Shown here in pieces: positions 35,124 to 43,034 of a stretch of DNA of 64,000 nt (within the stretch, counting starts at the first letter, position 1; the number at the start of each line of letters is the position of its first letter). The translations under genes and the position numbers were made by a program. Origin of the DNA: an uncultured Clostridia bacterium (GTDB lineage Bacteria > Bacillota > Clostridia > Peptostreptococcales > Anaerovoracaceae). The stretch lies in NCBI GenBank assembly GCA_937900415.1, contig CALCEY010000009.1:124001-188000 (forward strand), read 5' to 3'. Below the pieces are notes generated by a model. It worked only from the letters and a program-made list of their open reading frames with translations. It did not search any database and had not been told where the DNA came from.

Positions 35124-35678
35124 CTAAATCTCTTTAATTTCATCCTCTATTAAAATATATTTGCTTCCACACGAACCACAACTAAAGCTATCATCAAGAA
35201 TGTTGCCACATTTGCAAACCCAACCTACATGTTTAGCCGGCACTCCCATAACCATAGCATATGGTTTAACGTTCCTTGTCACTACTGCCCCCGCTGCCAC
35301 CATGGCATATTTCCCTATTTCATTTCCACATACTATAGTAGCATTAGCTCCTATAGAGCAACCTTTTCTTAAGATAGTTTTTTTATACTCTCTTCGTATA
35401 TTTGCACGCGGATTAAGATCGTTTGTGAACACCATTGATGGACCACAAAATACGTCATCTTCTAATTTTACACCCTCGTAAACAGAAACATTGTTCTGTA
35501 TCTTACAATTGTTACCTATTATTACATTATTTGCAATATTTACGTTTTGTCCGATATTACAATTATTACCTATAACAGCTCCCGACTGAACATGACAAAA
35601 AAACCATATTTTTGTATTTTCACCGATTTTTACATTTTCATCAATATAGCTAGATTCATGTACAAAGTACCCTTTCAT
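35124..35678 (-). CDS. WbpD-like sugar N-acetyltransferase (hexapeptide) with Cys4 tail, copy 2
   Basis: A 184-residue left-handed beta-helix acetyltransferase: repeated hexapeptides (IGENTKIWFFCHVQSGAVIG), GPSMVFTNDLNPRA with the catalytic-loop Asn, and a C-terminal four-cysteine ribbon (CKCGN, CGSCGSKY) after GVPAKHVGWV. Such enzymes N-acetylate the 3-amino group of UDP-GlcNAc3NA. It is a paralogue of the gene at 36674. The frame opens at GTG 35690; that GTG is part of the Shine-Dalgarno for ATG 35678, which is the better start. Confidence 0.8.
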   Translation of the reverse strand: MKGYFVHESSYIDENVKIGENTKIWFFCHVQSGAVIGNNCNIGQNVNIANNVIIGNNCKIQNNVSVYEGVKLEDDVFCGPSMVFTNDLNPRANIRREYKKTILRKGCSIGANATIVCGNEIGKYAMVAAGAVVTRNVKPYAMVMGVPAKHVGWVCKCGNILDDSFSCGSCGSKYILIEDEIKEI

Positions 35679-35711
35679 TCTGCACCTCACTCCCCATGTA
35701 ATCTCTTTTAT

Positions 35712-36653
35712 TTATATCTTCTTTCTAATATATTCACGTGCCGGATTTCCCACTAAATTACTCCGTGGTGCAAAGCTTTTTTGCACCGAAGAGGCTTGTC
35801 CTACAAAACTATCTGCTCCTAAACTTATTCCGTTTCTTATAGTTGCATTAGGTGAAATATAGCTGTTTTTTCCGATTTTAACGCTTCCGCTCAACTCCGA
35901 ACATGCAGTTATCATTGTGCCTTCTTCTATAATACAATTATGAGCAATATGGCATAAATCATCTATAAAGCAATTTTTTTCTATAATAGTAGGCTCAATC
36001 GTTCCGGCTACGATTGAAGAAAGGGCACCTATCTCAGACCCTCTGCCTATATTTACTCCACCTATATGTGGAATTCTTATTGTTCTTCCATCAATATCGC
36101 GTTCCAACCCAAATCCTTGAGCTCCTATAATGCTATTTTCGCCTATTATTACATTATCCTCGATTGTTGAGTTTTTCATTATTTTTGCGCCGCTTTTAAT
36201 TTGTACATTATTTCCAATTTTGACGTCATTATCTATAAATACAAACGGTTCTATTGTACCTCCTACTCCTATAAATGCATTTTCGCCTATTACAATATTA
36301 TTACCGATAGTTTTATATTCTCTTTTAATTTCTTTTTCATTTATAATAATCGAAAGAGCCTTGGCAAAATAAAGTCTCGAATTATTCGTTGATATAATGT
36401 TATTATTTTTTTTACACAACTCCAGCCCTTTCAGGGCTATTTCTTCTTCAATTATAATAAAACAATCTTTAATACTATTCAAACGTTCTGAATTTTCTGC
36501 TTTCCATTTAGTCTTGGTAGTAAACAACATAGTATGATTCAAAGGATAATCTATTGTTGATACATCTCTTATAACGACATCCATTTTTTCCCCAATAAAT
36601 TTACCGCCGAGTTTATCAGTTATTTTTTTAGATTTATAATCCCACTCACGCAT
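35712..36653 (-). CDS. LpxD-like hexapeptide N-acyltransferase
   Basis: A 313-residue protein with an N-terminal LpxD-like domain (about residues 1-105) and a long left-handed beta-helix of hexapeptide repeats. It has IAHNCIIEEG with the likely catalytic His and the GAQGFGLERDIDGRTIRIPH segment seen in LpxD-type enzymes. In a Gram-positive capsule operon it more likely acylates an amino-sugar than lipid A. Lies between two WbpD-like paralogues. Acyl donor and substrate unknown. Confidence 0.75.
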   Translation of the reverse strand: MREWDYKSKKITDKLGGKFIGEKMDVVIRDVSTIDYPLNHTMLFTTKTKWKAENSERLNSIKDCFIIIEEEIALKGLELCKKNNNIISTNNSRLYFAKALSIIINEKEIKREYKTIGNNIVIGENAFIGVGGTIEPFVFIDNDVKIGNNVQIKSGAKIMKNSTIEDNVIIGENSIIGAQGFGLERDIDGRTIRIPHIGGVNIGRGSEIGALSSIVAGTIEPTIIEKNCFIDDLCHIAHNCIIEEGTMITACSELSGSVKIGKNSYISPNATIRNGISLGADSFVGQASSVQKSFAPRSNLVGNPAREYIRKKI

Positions 36654-36673
36654 AAACCCACCTCGTAAGTTTC

Positions 36674-37255
36674 TTATAAGTTTTCAGTTTTAATTATTTC
36701 TTCCAATCTGCTTTCTTTTTCTTCATATTGCCGACCACAAGCACTACATTGCAAGCTGTCATGCAAAACCTCTCCACATTCACACACCCAACCTATTTGT
36801 AGTGCCGGTACTCCTGCCATCAATGCATAATCAGGGACATCCTTTGTAACTACAGCTCCTGAAGCAATCATAGACCACTTTCCAATAGAATGTCCGCATA
36901 CTATTGTTGCGTTAGCGCCTACAGTGGCGCCTGTTTTCAAAAGCGTTTTTTTATATCCTGTGCTTCCCTTAGGATATTTGGCACGCGGTGTCAAGTCATT
37001 GGTAAATACCATAGACGGACCGCAAAAAACATAATCCTCCAGCTCCACACCTTCATATACTGACACATTGTTCTGAAGCTTGCAGCCATTTCCTATCTTT
37101 ACATTATTTGAAATGTTTACATTTTGACCCATGGAGCAGTTTTCGCCTATTTCGGCGCCTTTTTGGATGTGACAAAAATACCATATCTTAGTGCCATTTC
37201 CTATCTTTACATCATCATCTATATAGCTTGATTCGTGTACAAAAAAATTTCCCAT
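36674..37255 (-). CDS. WbpD-like sugar N-acetyltransferase (hexapeptide) with Cys4 tail, copy 1
   Basis: A 193-residue enzyme nearly collinear with 35124-35678: FFVHESSYIDDDVKIG, GPSMVFTNDLTPRAKYPKG, GVPALQIGWVCECG and a second Cys pair (CSACGRQY). The family N-acetylates UDP-GlcNAc3NA. Two such genes in one operon suggest two different amino-sugars or acyl groups. Shine-Dalgarno GGAGG before ATG 37255; the gene starts two bases after the preceding unknown gene. Confidence 0.8.
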   Translation of the reverse strand: MGNFFVHESSYIDDDVKIGNGTKIWYFCHIQKGAEIGENCSMGQNVNISNNVKIGNGCKLQNNVSVYEGVELEDYVFCGPSMVFTNDLTPRAKYPKGSTGYKKTLLKTGATVGANATIVCGHSIGKWSMIASGAVVTKDVPDYALMAGVPALQIGWVCECGEVLHDSLQCSACGRQYEEKESRLEEIIKTENL

Positions 37256-37257
37256 TT

Positions 37258-37689
37258 TTATTTAGCCTCCTTTTTTGCGAAGCTTCTATGACAATGTTTT
37301 TTATCATAGTGTATTAGGTGCTCTATCAAATTATCTGTATTACAAGTTATACTCTTTCCTAATACTTTTTTCTTTATTTCTCTAATAAATTTCTTACGCT
37401 CTATTACAAAATTACGACCGACGGCTTTTTCGCCATCTATATATGCAGTTACAACAGCACCCACGTTCACTCTTCCGTTGATGCCTGTGAATATGCCGTT
37501 TCTCAATATCGGTTCAAAACTTATCCATGCTTCCTCGTCTATGACGTTTCTGCCTCCTATCCTGCTTGTTGCTAAAACTATGCTCCTGTCTCCATTGTTA
37601 TATTCCGTTAGTCCCAATAAATCAACTTCAACCTCATTAAAGTTTTCATTTTCGATACCTATCTCATTGAGTAAATATGAAACCGGCAT
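37258..37689 (-). CDS. Unrecognised 143-residue protein in the polysaccharide operon
   Basis: I do not recognise the family. The protein is soluble, without signal or membrane segments. It has beta-rich sequence in the middle (DRSIVLATSRIGGRNVIDEE, GRVNVGAVVTAYIDGEKAVG) and a basic C-terminal third with several Cys/His (ITCNTDNLIEHLIHYDKKHC). It shares one base with the stop of the dehydrogenase gene, ends two bases before an acetyltransferase gene, and has CGAGGT before its ATG, so it is very likely translated. It could be a fragment of a larger enzyme. Its position suggests a role with the UDP-GlcNAc dehydrogenase or acetyltransferase. Confidence 0.6.
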   Translation of the reverse strand: MPVSYLLNEIGIENENFNEVEVDLLGLTEYNNGDRSIVLATSRIGGRNVIDEEAWISFEPILRNGIFTGINGRVNVGAVVTAYIDGEKAVGRNFVIERKKFIREIKKKVLGKSITCNTDNLIEHLIHYDKKHCHRSFAKKEAK

Positions 37690-38999
37690 TACAATACCTC
37701 GATATTCTCTCTGTTCTCAATATCTTTCATAGCGTTGCGTGTGTCAAAAATAGCCTTGGCATTTTTCTGTACCATATCGTAATCTATAGTGGTATGCGCT
37801 GCCGTTATTATAACGATATCATATTTAGATATTACCTCTTCATCGATTCCGGATATACTTTTGAAAACTTGTCCCTTATCTCTATACTCGCTTATCCACG
37901 GATCGTAAAAATCAACTTCTGCTCCAACTTTTTTAAGTTCTTCAATTACTCTTATTGCCGGACTTTCTCTGTAATCATCTATATCATTTTTATATGCCAC
38001 GCCTAAAACCAAAACTCCGGAACCATTTAAAGGCTTTTTATGCCGATTCAAAATAGCCATAGCCCTCTCTACGCAGTATTCCGGCATTCTGTCATTGACC
38101 ATCATAGAACTTTCAATCATAGAGGTGTGAAAACCATATTCACGAGCCTTCCATGATAAATAATACGGATCTAATGGTATACAATGTCCTCCAAGCCCCG
38201 GTCCCGGATAAAACGCCTGGAAGCCATAAGGCTTTGTTTTAGCTGCATCTACCACTTCCCAGTAATCTATACCCATTTTATTACAAAGAATAGCCATTTC
38301 GTTGGCCAGACCTATGTTTATATTTCTATAAGTGTTTTCAAGAATTTTTTCCATTTCGGCAACAGCAGGCGAAGAAACTTCATGAACATCACTTTCTAAT
38401 ACGGCTCTATACATAGCCGCAATTACTTCTCTGGCGTCTTCTCCTATAGCGCCTACCACTTTAGGCGTATTTTTAGTCTTAAATTGCTTATTGCCCGGAT
38501 CAACTCTTTCAGGAGAAAAGCCTAAATAAAAGTCTTCTCCGCATTTCAAACCGGAAGTTTCTAAAATAGGTTTAAGCAACTCCTCTGTAGTTCCCGGATA
38601 CGTAGTAGATTCCAATACTACCATAGTTCCTCTTTTTAAATATTTAGCTATAGCTTCGGCCGATAAACGTACGTAACTTATATCCGGCTGCTGATGAGTA
38701 TCTAAAGGAGTCGGAACGCATATGGCAATGAAATCCACATCTTTAACAAAGGAAAAATCTGTAGTAGCTTTAAGCATGCCTGCTTCCACTATTTTTTTAA
38801 GATCTGCATCTACAACATCTCCGATATAGTTATGTCCTTTATTAACTAAGTCTACCTTTTCCTTTTGTATGTCAAAACCTATAGTCTTAAATCCTGCTTT
38901 TGCCTTTTCTACAGCTAATGGAAGGCCTACATAACCAAGGCCTACAACACCGACTGTAATTTCTTTATTCTTTATTTTTTTTAGCAACTGTTTTTTCAT
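37689..38999 (-). CDS. UDP-N-acetylglucosamine/UDP-sugar 6-dehydrogenase (WbpA-like)
   Basis: A 436-residue NAD-dependent UDP-sugar dehydrogenase: VGVVGLGYVGLPLA near residue 17, ICVPTPLD near 93, STTYPGTTEE, and the catalytic cysteine in GPGLGGHCIPLDPYYL near 270. WbpA-type enzymes oxidise UDP-GlcNAc to UDP-GlcNAcA, the first step toward UDP-GlcNAc3NAcA, and the later enzymes are all in this operon. UDP-glucose dehydrogenase is the alternative. Shine-Dalgarno GAGGTG before ATG 38999. Confidence 0.88.
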   Translation of the reverse strand: MKKQLLKKIKNKEITVGVVGLGYVGLPLAVEKAKAGFKTIGFDIQKEKVDLVNKGHNYIGDVVDADLKKIVEAGMLKATTDFSFVKDVDFIAICVPTPLDTHQQPDISYVRLSAEAIAKYLKRGTMVVLESTTYPGTTEELLKPILETSGLKCGEDFYLGFSPERVDPGNKQFKTKNTPKVVGAIGEDAREVIAAMYRAVLESDVHEVSSPAVAEMEKILENTYRNINIGLANEMAILCNKMGIDYWEVVDAAKTKPYGFQAFYPGPGLGGHCIPLDPYYLSWKAREYGFHTSMIESSMMVNDRMPEYCVERAMAILNRHKKPLNGSGVLVLGVAYKNDIDDYRESPAIRVIEELKKVGAEVDFYDPWISEYRDKGQVFKSISGIDEEVISKYDIVIITAAHTTIDYDMVQKNAKAIFDTRNAMKDIENRENIEVL

Positions 39000-39035
39000 T
39001 ACTGCACCTCATGTCTGTTACTTTTTTATCTGTTT

Positions 39036-39314
39036 TTACGAAATTCCCATTACAGTGGCATTGGGGAAAACCTCTTTTAATACCACACTTTCCATTCCAG
39101 AACCGCCTTGCCTCTTATTTTGAGCTGAGCTTTACAATCGCAAACGCTATATATACATTCCTGCCTGCCGTACTGAACCAAATAATCTCATACCTGATGC
39201 TAAATCCTTTTTAAGCCCGCTCTATTGTACGAAATATAATAACGCACCCAACTTGCTTCCTTTGCCTATAACTGCATCATTTGGAATAACAAAATAATAA
39301 AAACTTTCATTCAT
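39036..39314 (-). pseudogene. Remnant of a hexapeptide acetyltransferase gene
   Basis: The 340-bp gap between the dehydrogenase and a glycosyltransferase holds two acetyltransferase-like pieces on the minus strand in different frames. Near 39222-39314 a frame reads FVIPNDAVIGKGSKLGALLY then stops. Near 39036-39098 a frame reads GMESVVLKEVFPNATVMGIS then stops, like the end of serine-acetyltransferase-type enzymes. The middle is lost. It is probably a decayed gene at the border between the bacillosamine part and the AT-rich cassette. Confidence 0.45.
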
Positions 39315-39340
39315 TATATTAAAGAAAATCCAATATGTCT

Positions 39341-40609
39341 TTAATTTTTACTATACTCTTTTTTAGTTTGTATCAAAATTTCTTCTAATTTATTTGTCAA
39401 ATTTTTATAATCGAAATCTGATGCTGCTTTTAACGCTCGTAATCCGTAATCTTTATATTCAGCTTCCGGAAGCTCTGCTATTCTAATTATAACTTCTGCA
39501 AATTTTTCTAACGTTTCAAAGCGATTAGCAATTCCAATATTATATTCATCTATAAAATTATATCTTGCAATAGTATAATTCGCAATTATAGGCTTGCCAC
39601 TTGCCATATACTCAAACAATTTATTCCAACTTATGCCATATCTTCCGATCTCGCTGTCCTTTCCGGTTACTACATTTAAGTTGCCTTGTGATAAAATGTA
39701 TGGTATATACTTTTTATCAGCTCTACCTTTGAATACAATATTGTTTAGCTCAAATTGCTTGGCTTCATTTTCCAATTTTTCTTTTTGATCTCCATCACCG
39801 TATACTATAATTTTTATTTTATTCTTCCCTTTTTCCTTTAAAATTTTAGCCACTTCCAACAAATCATCTACATGATTTGCACTTCTCACAGAACCTGTAT
39901 ATATTATCTTAAATAAGCTTTCGTTAGTTAGATCAGTATCGTCAATAATTTCTGTTTGTTTGTTTACATCATATAATTCTAAATCTACTCCATTGTTGAT
40001 ATTGTAAACTTTATCAAGGCTTACTAAATGTGTCATATTCATATCTTTTAGATATTCCTTACCCCCCGGCATAGTGAATATCAGCTTGTCCGCCCTCTTA
40101 TAAATCCATTTTTCCCCTAAGTATAAAGCCTTGGCAATAAGACTGTTTCTATCTATAATTCCCATTTCCACTAGCGTTTCAGGCCAAAGATCTCTTACTT
40201 CGCATATACATGGTATCTTATTCTTCTTCCCAAATTGTATTCCTGCCACTAAAGTCAACGGATGAACAGATGACGCTAAAATTATATCAGGTTTTTCGCA
40301 TTTGCTGTAAATTTTTGCAACTTTAAAGATTCGTAAATAAAACTCAACCATGTTCTTTATGCGGCTGAATCCGTTTCCTTTATATTCAGGCGTCTTTACA
40401 AAAACATAAGAAACATTATCTTTACCTAAACGTTCAACAAAGATTCCATTATTTGTATCAACATTTATGTCACTGTTATGAACGGTACTCGCACAGAAAA
40501 TTTTCACATCATGACCATTACGAAGCAAATATTTAGCAAAGCTCTGATGTCTTCCCGCACCATCAAAATACATATCTGTGGCATAATGATTAAAAATCCA
40601 AATATTCAT
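39341..40609 (-). CDS. Glycosyltransferase family 4 (WbuB/PglA-like)
   Basis: A 422-residue GT-B enzyme with IWIFNHYATDMYFDGAGRH at the N-terminus, VRDLWPETLVEMG near residue 140, IIYTGSVRSANHVDDLLEVA near 233 and FEYMASGKPIIA near 338. These are WbuB-type features of transferases that add an N-acetylated sugar to a lipid-linked primer. It directly follows the phosphoglycosyltransferase/acetyltransferase pair and so is the best candidate for adding the second sugar. Shine-Dalgarno GGAGA before ATG 40609. Confidence 0.82.
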   Translation of the reverse strand: MNIWIFNHYATDMYFDGAGRHQSFAKYLLRNGHDVKIFCASTVHNSDINVDTNNGIFVERLGKDNVSYVFVKTPEYKGNGFSRIKNMVEFYLRIFKVAKIYSKCEKPDIILASSVHPLTLVAGIQFGKKNKIPCICEVRDLWPETLVEMGIIDRNSLIAKALYLGEKWIYKRADKLIFTMPGGKEYLKDMNMTHLVSLDKVYNINNGVDLELYDVNKQTEIIDDTDLTNESLFKIIYTGSVRSANHVDDLLEVAKILKEKGKNKIKIIVYGDGDQKEKLENEAKQFELNNIVFKGRADKKYIPYILSQGNLNVVTGKDSEIGRYGISWNKLFEYMASGKPIIANYTIARYNFIDEYNIGIANRFETLEKFAEVIIRIAELPEAEYKDYGLRALKAASDFDYKNLTNKLEEILIQTKKEYSKN

Positions 40610-40622
40610 CTATTTCTCCGCA

Positions 40623-41267
40623 CTAAAAGTTTTTCCTTATAATTTTCGCAGGCACACCGAATGCAACAGAATCGTTTTCTATATTTCTTGTTACAACTGC
40701 GCCCGCACCTATAATACAATTTTTTCCGACAGTTTTTCCTAAAGTAACGACAACTCCGTCATCTATCAATGTGTTTTCTTTAATATGAACTCCTCCCGAT
40801 AATATAACACCGGAAGCAATATAAACATTATCTTCCACAATATTATCATGATTTACCTGTGAACCTGTATTTACAACCACATTATTGCCTATTACAGGAT
40901 TAGGAGTTATTAGACAACCACATTCAATTAAAACGCCTTTCCCTATTTGAGCCTCATTAGATACTATCGCATCCGGATGTATAATATTAACCGGCTCCCA
41001 TCCACTCTTTACAAAGTAATCAAATACTTCCTTTCTATATTTCATGTTTCCGAAAGCAATAAAAAATTTATTTGTATTATATACTTTTTTTACATTTTCT
41101 GCCTCTTCATACCCGCCTTCAATCAGGTAACCCTCAAATAGTGTTCCTTTTTTCTTCGTATCTGCGTCTAATATACATGCAATTTCATATTTATCCTGCA
41201 CCTTCAGATTATATAGAACCACATGCGCATGCTGACCGCTTCCAATTATTACAATCTTCTCTTTCAT
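40623..41267 (-). CDS. pglD: PglD/NeuD-like sugar O/N-acetyltransferase
   Basis: A 214-residue two-domain enzyme: N-terminal Rossmann-like part (IVIIGSGQHAHVVLYNL), then hexapeptide repeats with VNTGSQVNHDNIVED, where His is the expected catalytic base, and the end VAFGVPAKIIRKN. PglD acetylates the 4-amino group of UDP-4-amino-sugar to give UDP-diNAcBac. The start ATG shares the A of the preceding TAA (TAATG). Symbol given by pathway analogy with the adjacent PglC-, PglE- and PglF-like genes. Confidence 0.8.
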   Translation of the reverse strand: MKEKIVIIGSGQHAHVVLYNLKVQDKYEIACILDADTKKKGTLFEGYLIEGGYEEAENVKKVYNTNKFFIAFGNMKYRKEVFDYFVKSGWEPVNIIHPDAIVSNEAQIGKGVLIECGCLITPNPVIGNNVVVNTGSQVNHDNIVEDNVYIASGVILSGGVHIKENTLIDDGVVVTLGKTVGKNCIIGAGAVVTRNIENDSVAFGVPAKIIRKNF

Positions 41268-41890
41268 TACAAGTTACCCTTAAAATCTTCCATAGTTTCA
41301 GAAGTTTCAGAATTTATTCCTTCTTTTCTAATAACAGTTAAAATTGTCTTAATAACAATTTTGAAATCAAGGTCAAAGCTTATATTCTCTGTATAAAAAA
41401 CATCTTTCTCAAATCTTTCCGGCCAAGACAATCCATTTCTTCCTGTTACTTGAGACAGCCCCGTCAATCCAGGTTTTACAGTATGTCTTCGATGCTGTAT
41501 TTCATTATACAGTGGCAAGTACCTAACCATAAGCGGCCTCGGCCCCACTATGCTCATATCGCCTTTAAAAATATTCCACAGCTCCGGAAGCTCATCTAAG
41601 CTGGTGCTACGAAGCGTCTTGCCAAATTGGGTAAGCCGCACTTCGTCAGGCAGCAATTCGCCATTTTCATCCCGTTCGTCAGTCATAGACCTGAACTTAT
41701 ACATTTTGAATATTTTTTCATTTAAACCCGGACGCTCCTGCTTGAATATTACAGGACTTCCCAGTTTAATTCTAACCAGCAGAGCAACTATTAAAAAAAC
41801 CGGGCTTAGAACTATAAGGGCAATACCTGACAGCACAACATCCAGCAGCCTTTTTATGTATTTTTCATAAAAGCCCCTTTTACGGTTCAT
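41267..41890 (-). CDS. pglC: Initiating phosphoglycosyltransferase (PglC-like)
   Basis: A 207-residue monotopic enzyme with one N-terminal membrane (re-entrant) helix (LLDVVLSGIALIVLSPVFLI), then FKQERPGLNEKIF, KFRSMTDERDENG, LRSTSLDELPELWN with the catalytic Asp-Glu pair, and VGPRPLMVRYLPLY. It transfers a phospho-sugar to undecaprenyl phosphate and starts assembly of the repeat unit. With dehydratase, aminotransferase and acetyltransferase genes next to it, di-N-acetylbacillosamine-phosphate is the expected first sugar. The frame opens at 41920, but ATG 41890 forms TAATG with the upstream stop. Confidence 0.87.
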   Translation of the reverse strand: MNRKRGFYEKYIKRLLDVVLSGIALIVLSPVFLIVALLVRIKLGSPVIFKQERPGLNEKIFKMYKFRSMTDERDENGELLPDEVRLTQFGKTLRSTSLDELPELWNIFKGDMSIVGPRPLMVRYLPLYNEIQHRRHTVKPGLTGLSQVTGRNGLSWPERFEKDVFYTENISFDLDFKIVIKTILTVIRKEGINSETSETMEDFKGNL

Positions 41891-43023
41891 TATGCAAACA
41901 ACCCTTTCACTATTTTGCATACTTTCTCCTGCTCCTCAACCGTCATTTTAGTATCGCTCGGCAGACATACGCCCCTGTTGAACAAATCCTCCGATACGCC
42001 TCCGTTATCCACATACTCACACTCTGCAAAGACCGGCTGCAGATGCATAGGCTTCCACAATGGCCGGGACTCAATATTCTCCTTCTCAAGAGCCAACTGA
42101 ATGTCAAGCGGTGACACGCCGCTTTCCGGCTTCAGCGCAATCACTGACAGCCAGCAATTGCTTCTCTGATTGCCTGTATAAGCCGGCATCATTTCAATTT
42201 CGTCTATTTCCTCAAAAGCTTCTGTATATATTTCAAAGATTTCTCTTTTTTTATCAATTCTATCGTTCAAAACTTTAAGCTGCCCGCGTCCAATTCCGGC
42301 TACAATATTGCTCATACGATAATTATATCCTATTTCACTGTGCTGATAATATCTCGCCTTATCTCTTGACTGAGTTGCCCAGAAAGTAGCTTTGGTCATC
42401 TTTTCTTCTGCATCCGCTCTGTTTGATACCAACATTCCGCCGCCGGAAGTGGTTATAATTTTATTACCGTTAAAGCTGAATATTCCGTATTCGCCGAAAT
42501 TTCCCGTATATTTTCCATCATATAGGGTTCCGAGGCTTTCAGCTGCATCTTCAATTAAGACGGCTCCGTATTCGTCGCAAATATCTTTTATTTCTTTGAT
42601 ATTAGCCGCAATTCCGTAAAGATGTGCCACAATTACATATTTTGTGTCAGGATACATTTCAAAAGCCTTCCTAAGAGCCGCAGGAGACATGTTCCAAGTA
42701 TCGTATTCACTGTCTATAAAAACAGGCTTGGCATTTTCATATACAACAGGATTTACCGTCGCTGAAAAAGTCAGGCTCTGGCAGAACACTCTGTCTCCCG
42801 GCTTCACTCCGGCCAGCTTGATCGCCATATGCATAGCCGCTGTTCCTGAGCTCAGAGCCGTAGATGCCTTTGCTCCGACGAATCGGCAAACTTCTCTTTC
42901 AAATCCTGTCACATTAGCCCCAAGCGGTGCAATCCAGTTAGTATCAAACGCCTCTTTTATATATTCCTTCTCATAGCCCTGAGCGCTCATATGCGGCGAA
43001 GCCAGAAATATTTTATCATTCAT
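41890..43023 (-). CDS. pglE: UDP-4-keto-sugar aminotransferase (PglE-like, DegT family)
   Basis: A 377-residue PLP enzyme: LSSGTAAMHMAIKLAG near 58, IEDAAESLG near 160, and the PLP lysine in FSFNGNKIITTSGGGM near 185. The N-terminal MNDKIFLASPHMSAQGYE is typical of PglE-type aminotransferases, which aminate UDP-4-keto-6-deoxy-GlcNAc. Tightly packed between the dehydratase and phosphoglycosyltransferase genes. Shine-Dalgarno TAGGAG before ATG 43023. Confidence 0.85.
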   Translation of the reverse strand: MNDKIFLASPHMSAQGYEKEYIKEAFDTNWIAPLGANVTGFEREVCRFVGAKASTALSSGTAAMHMAIKLAGVKPGDRVFCQSLTFSATVNPVVYENAKPVFIDSEYDTWNMSPAALRKAFEMYPDTKYVIVAHLYGIAANIKEIKDICDEYGAVLIEDAAESLGTLYDGKYTGNFGEYGIFSFNGNKIITTSGGGMLVSNRADAEEKMTKATFWATQSRDKARYYQHSEIGYNYRMSNIVAGIGRGQLKVLNDRIDKKREIFEIYTEAFEEIDEIEMMPAYTGNQRSNCWLSVIALKPESGVSPLDIQLALEKENIESRPLWKPMHLQPVFAECEYVDNGGVSEDLFNRGVCLPSDTKMTVEEQEKVCKIVKGLFA

Positions 43024-43034
43024 AACTATAGCTC

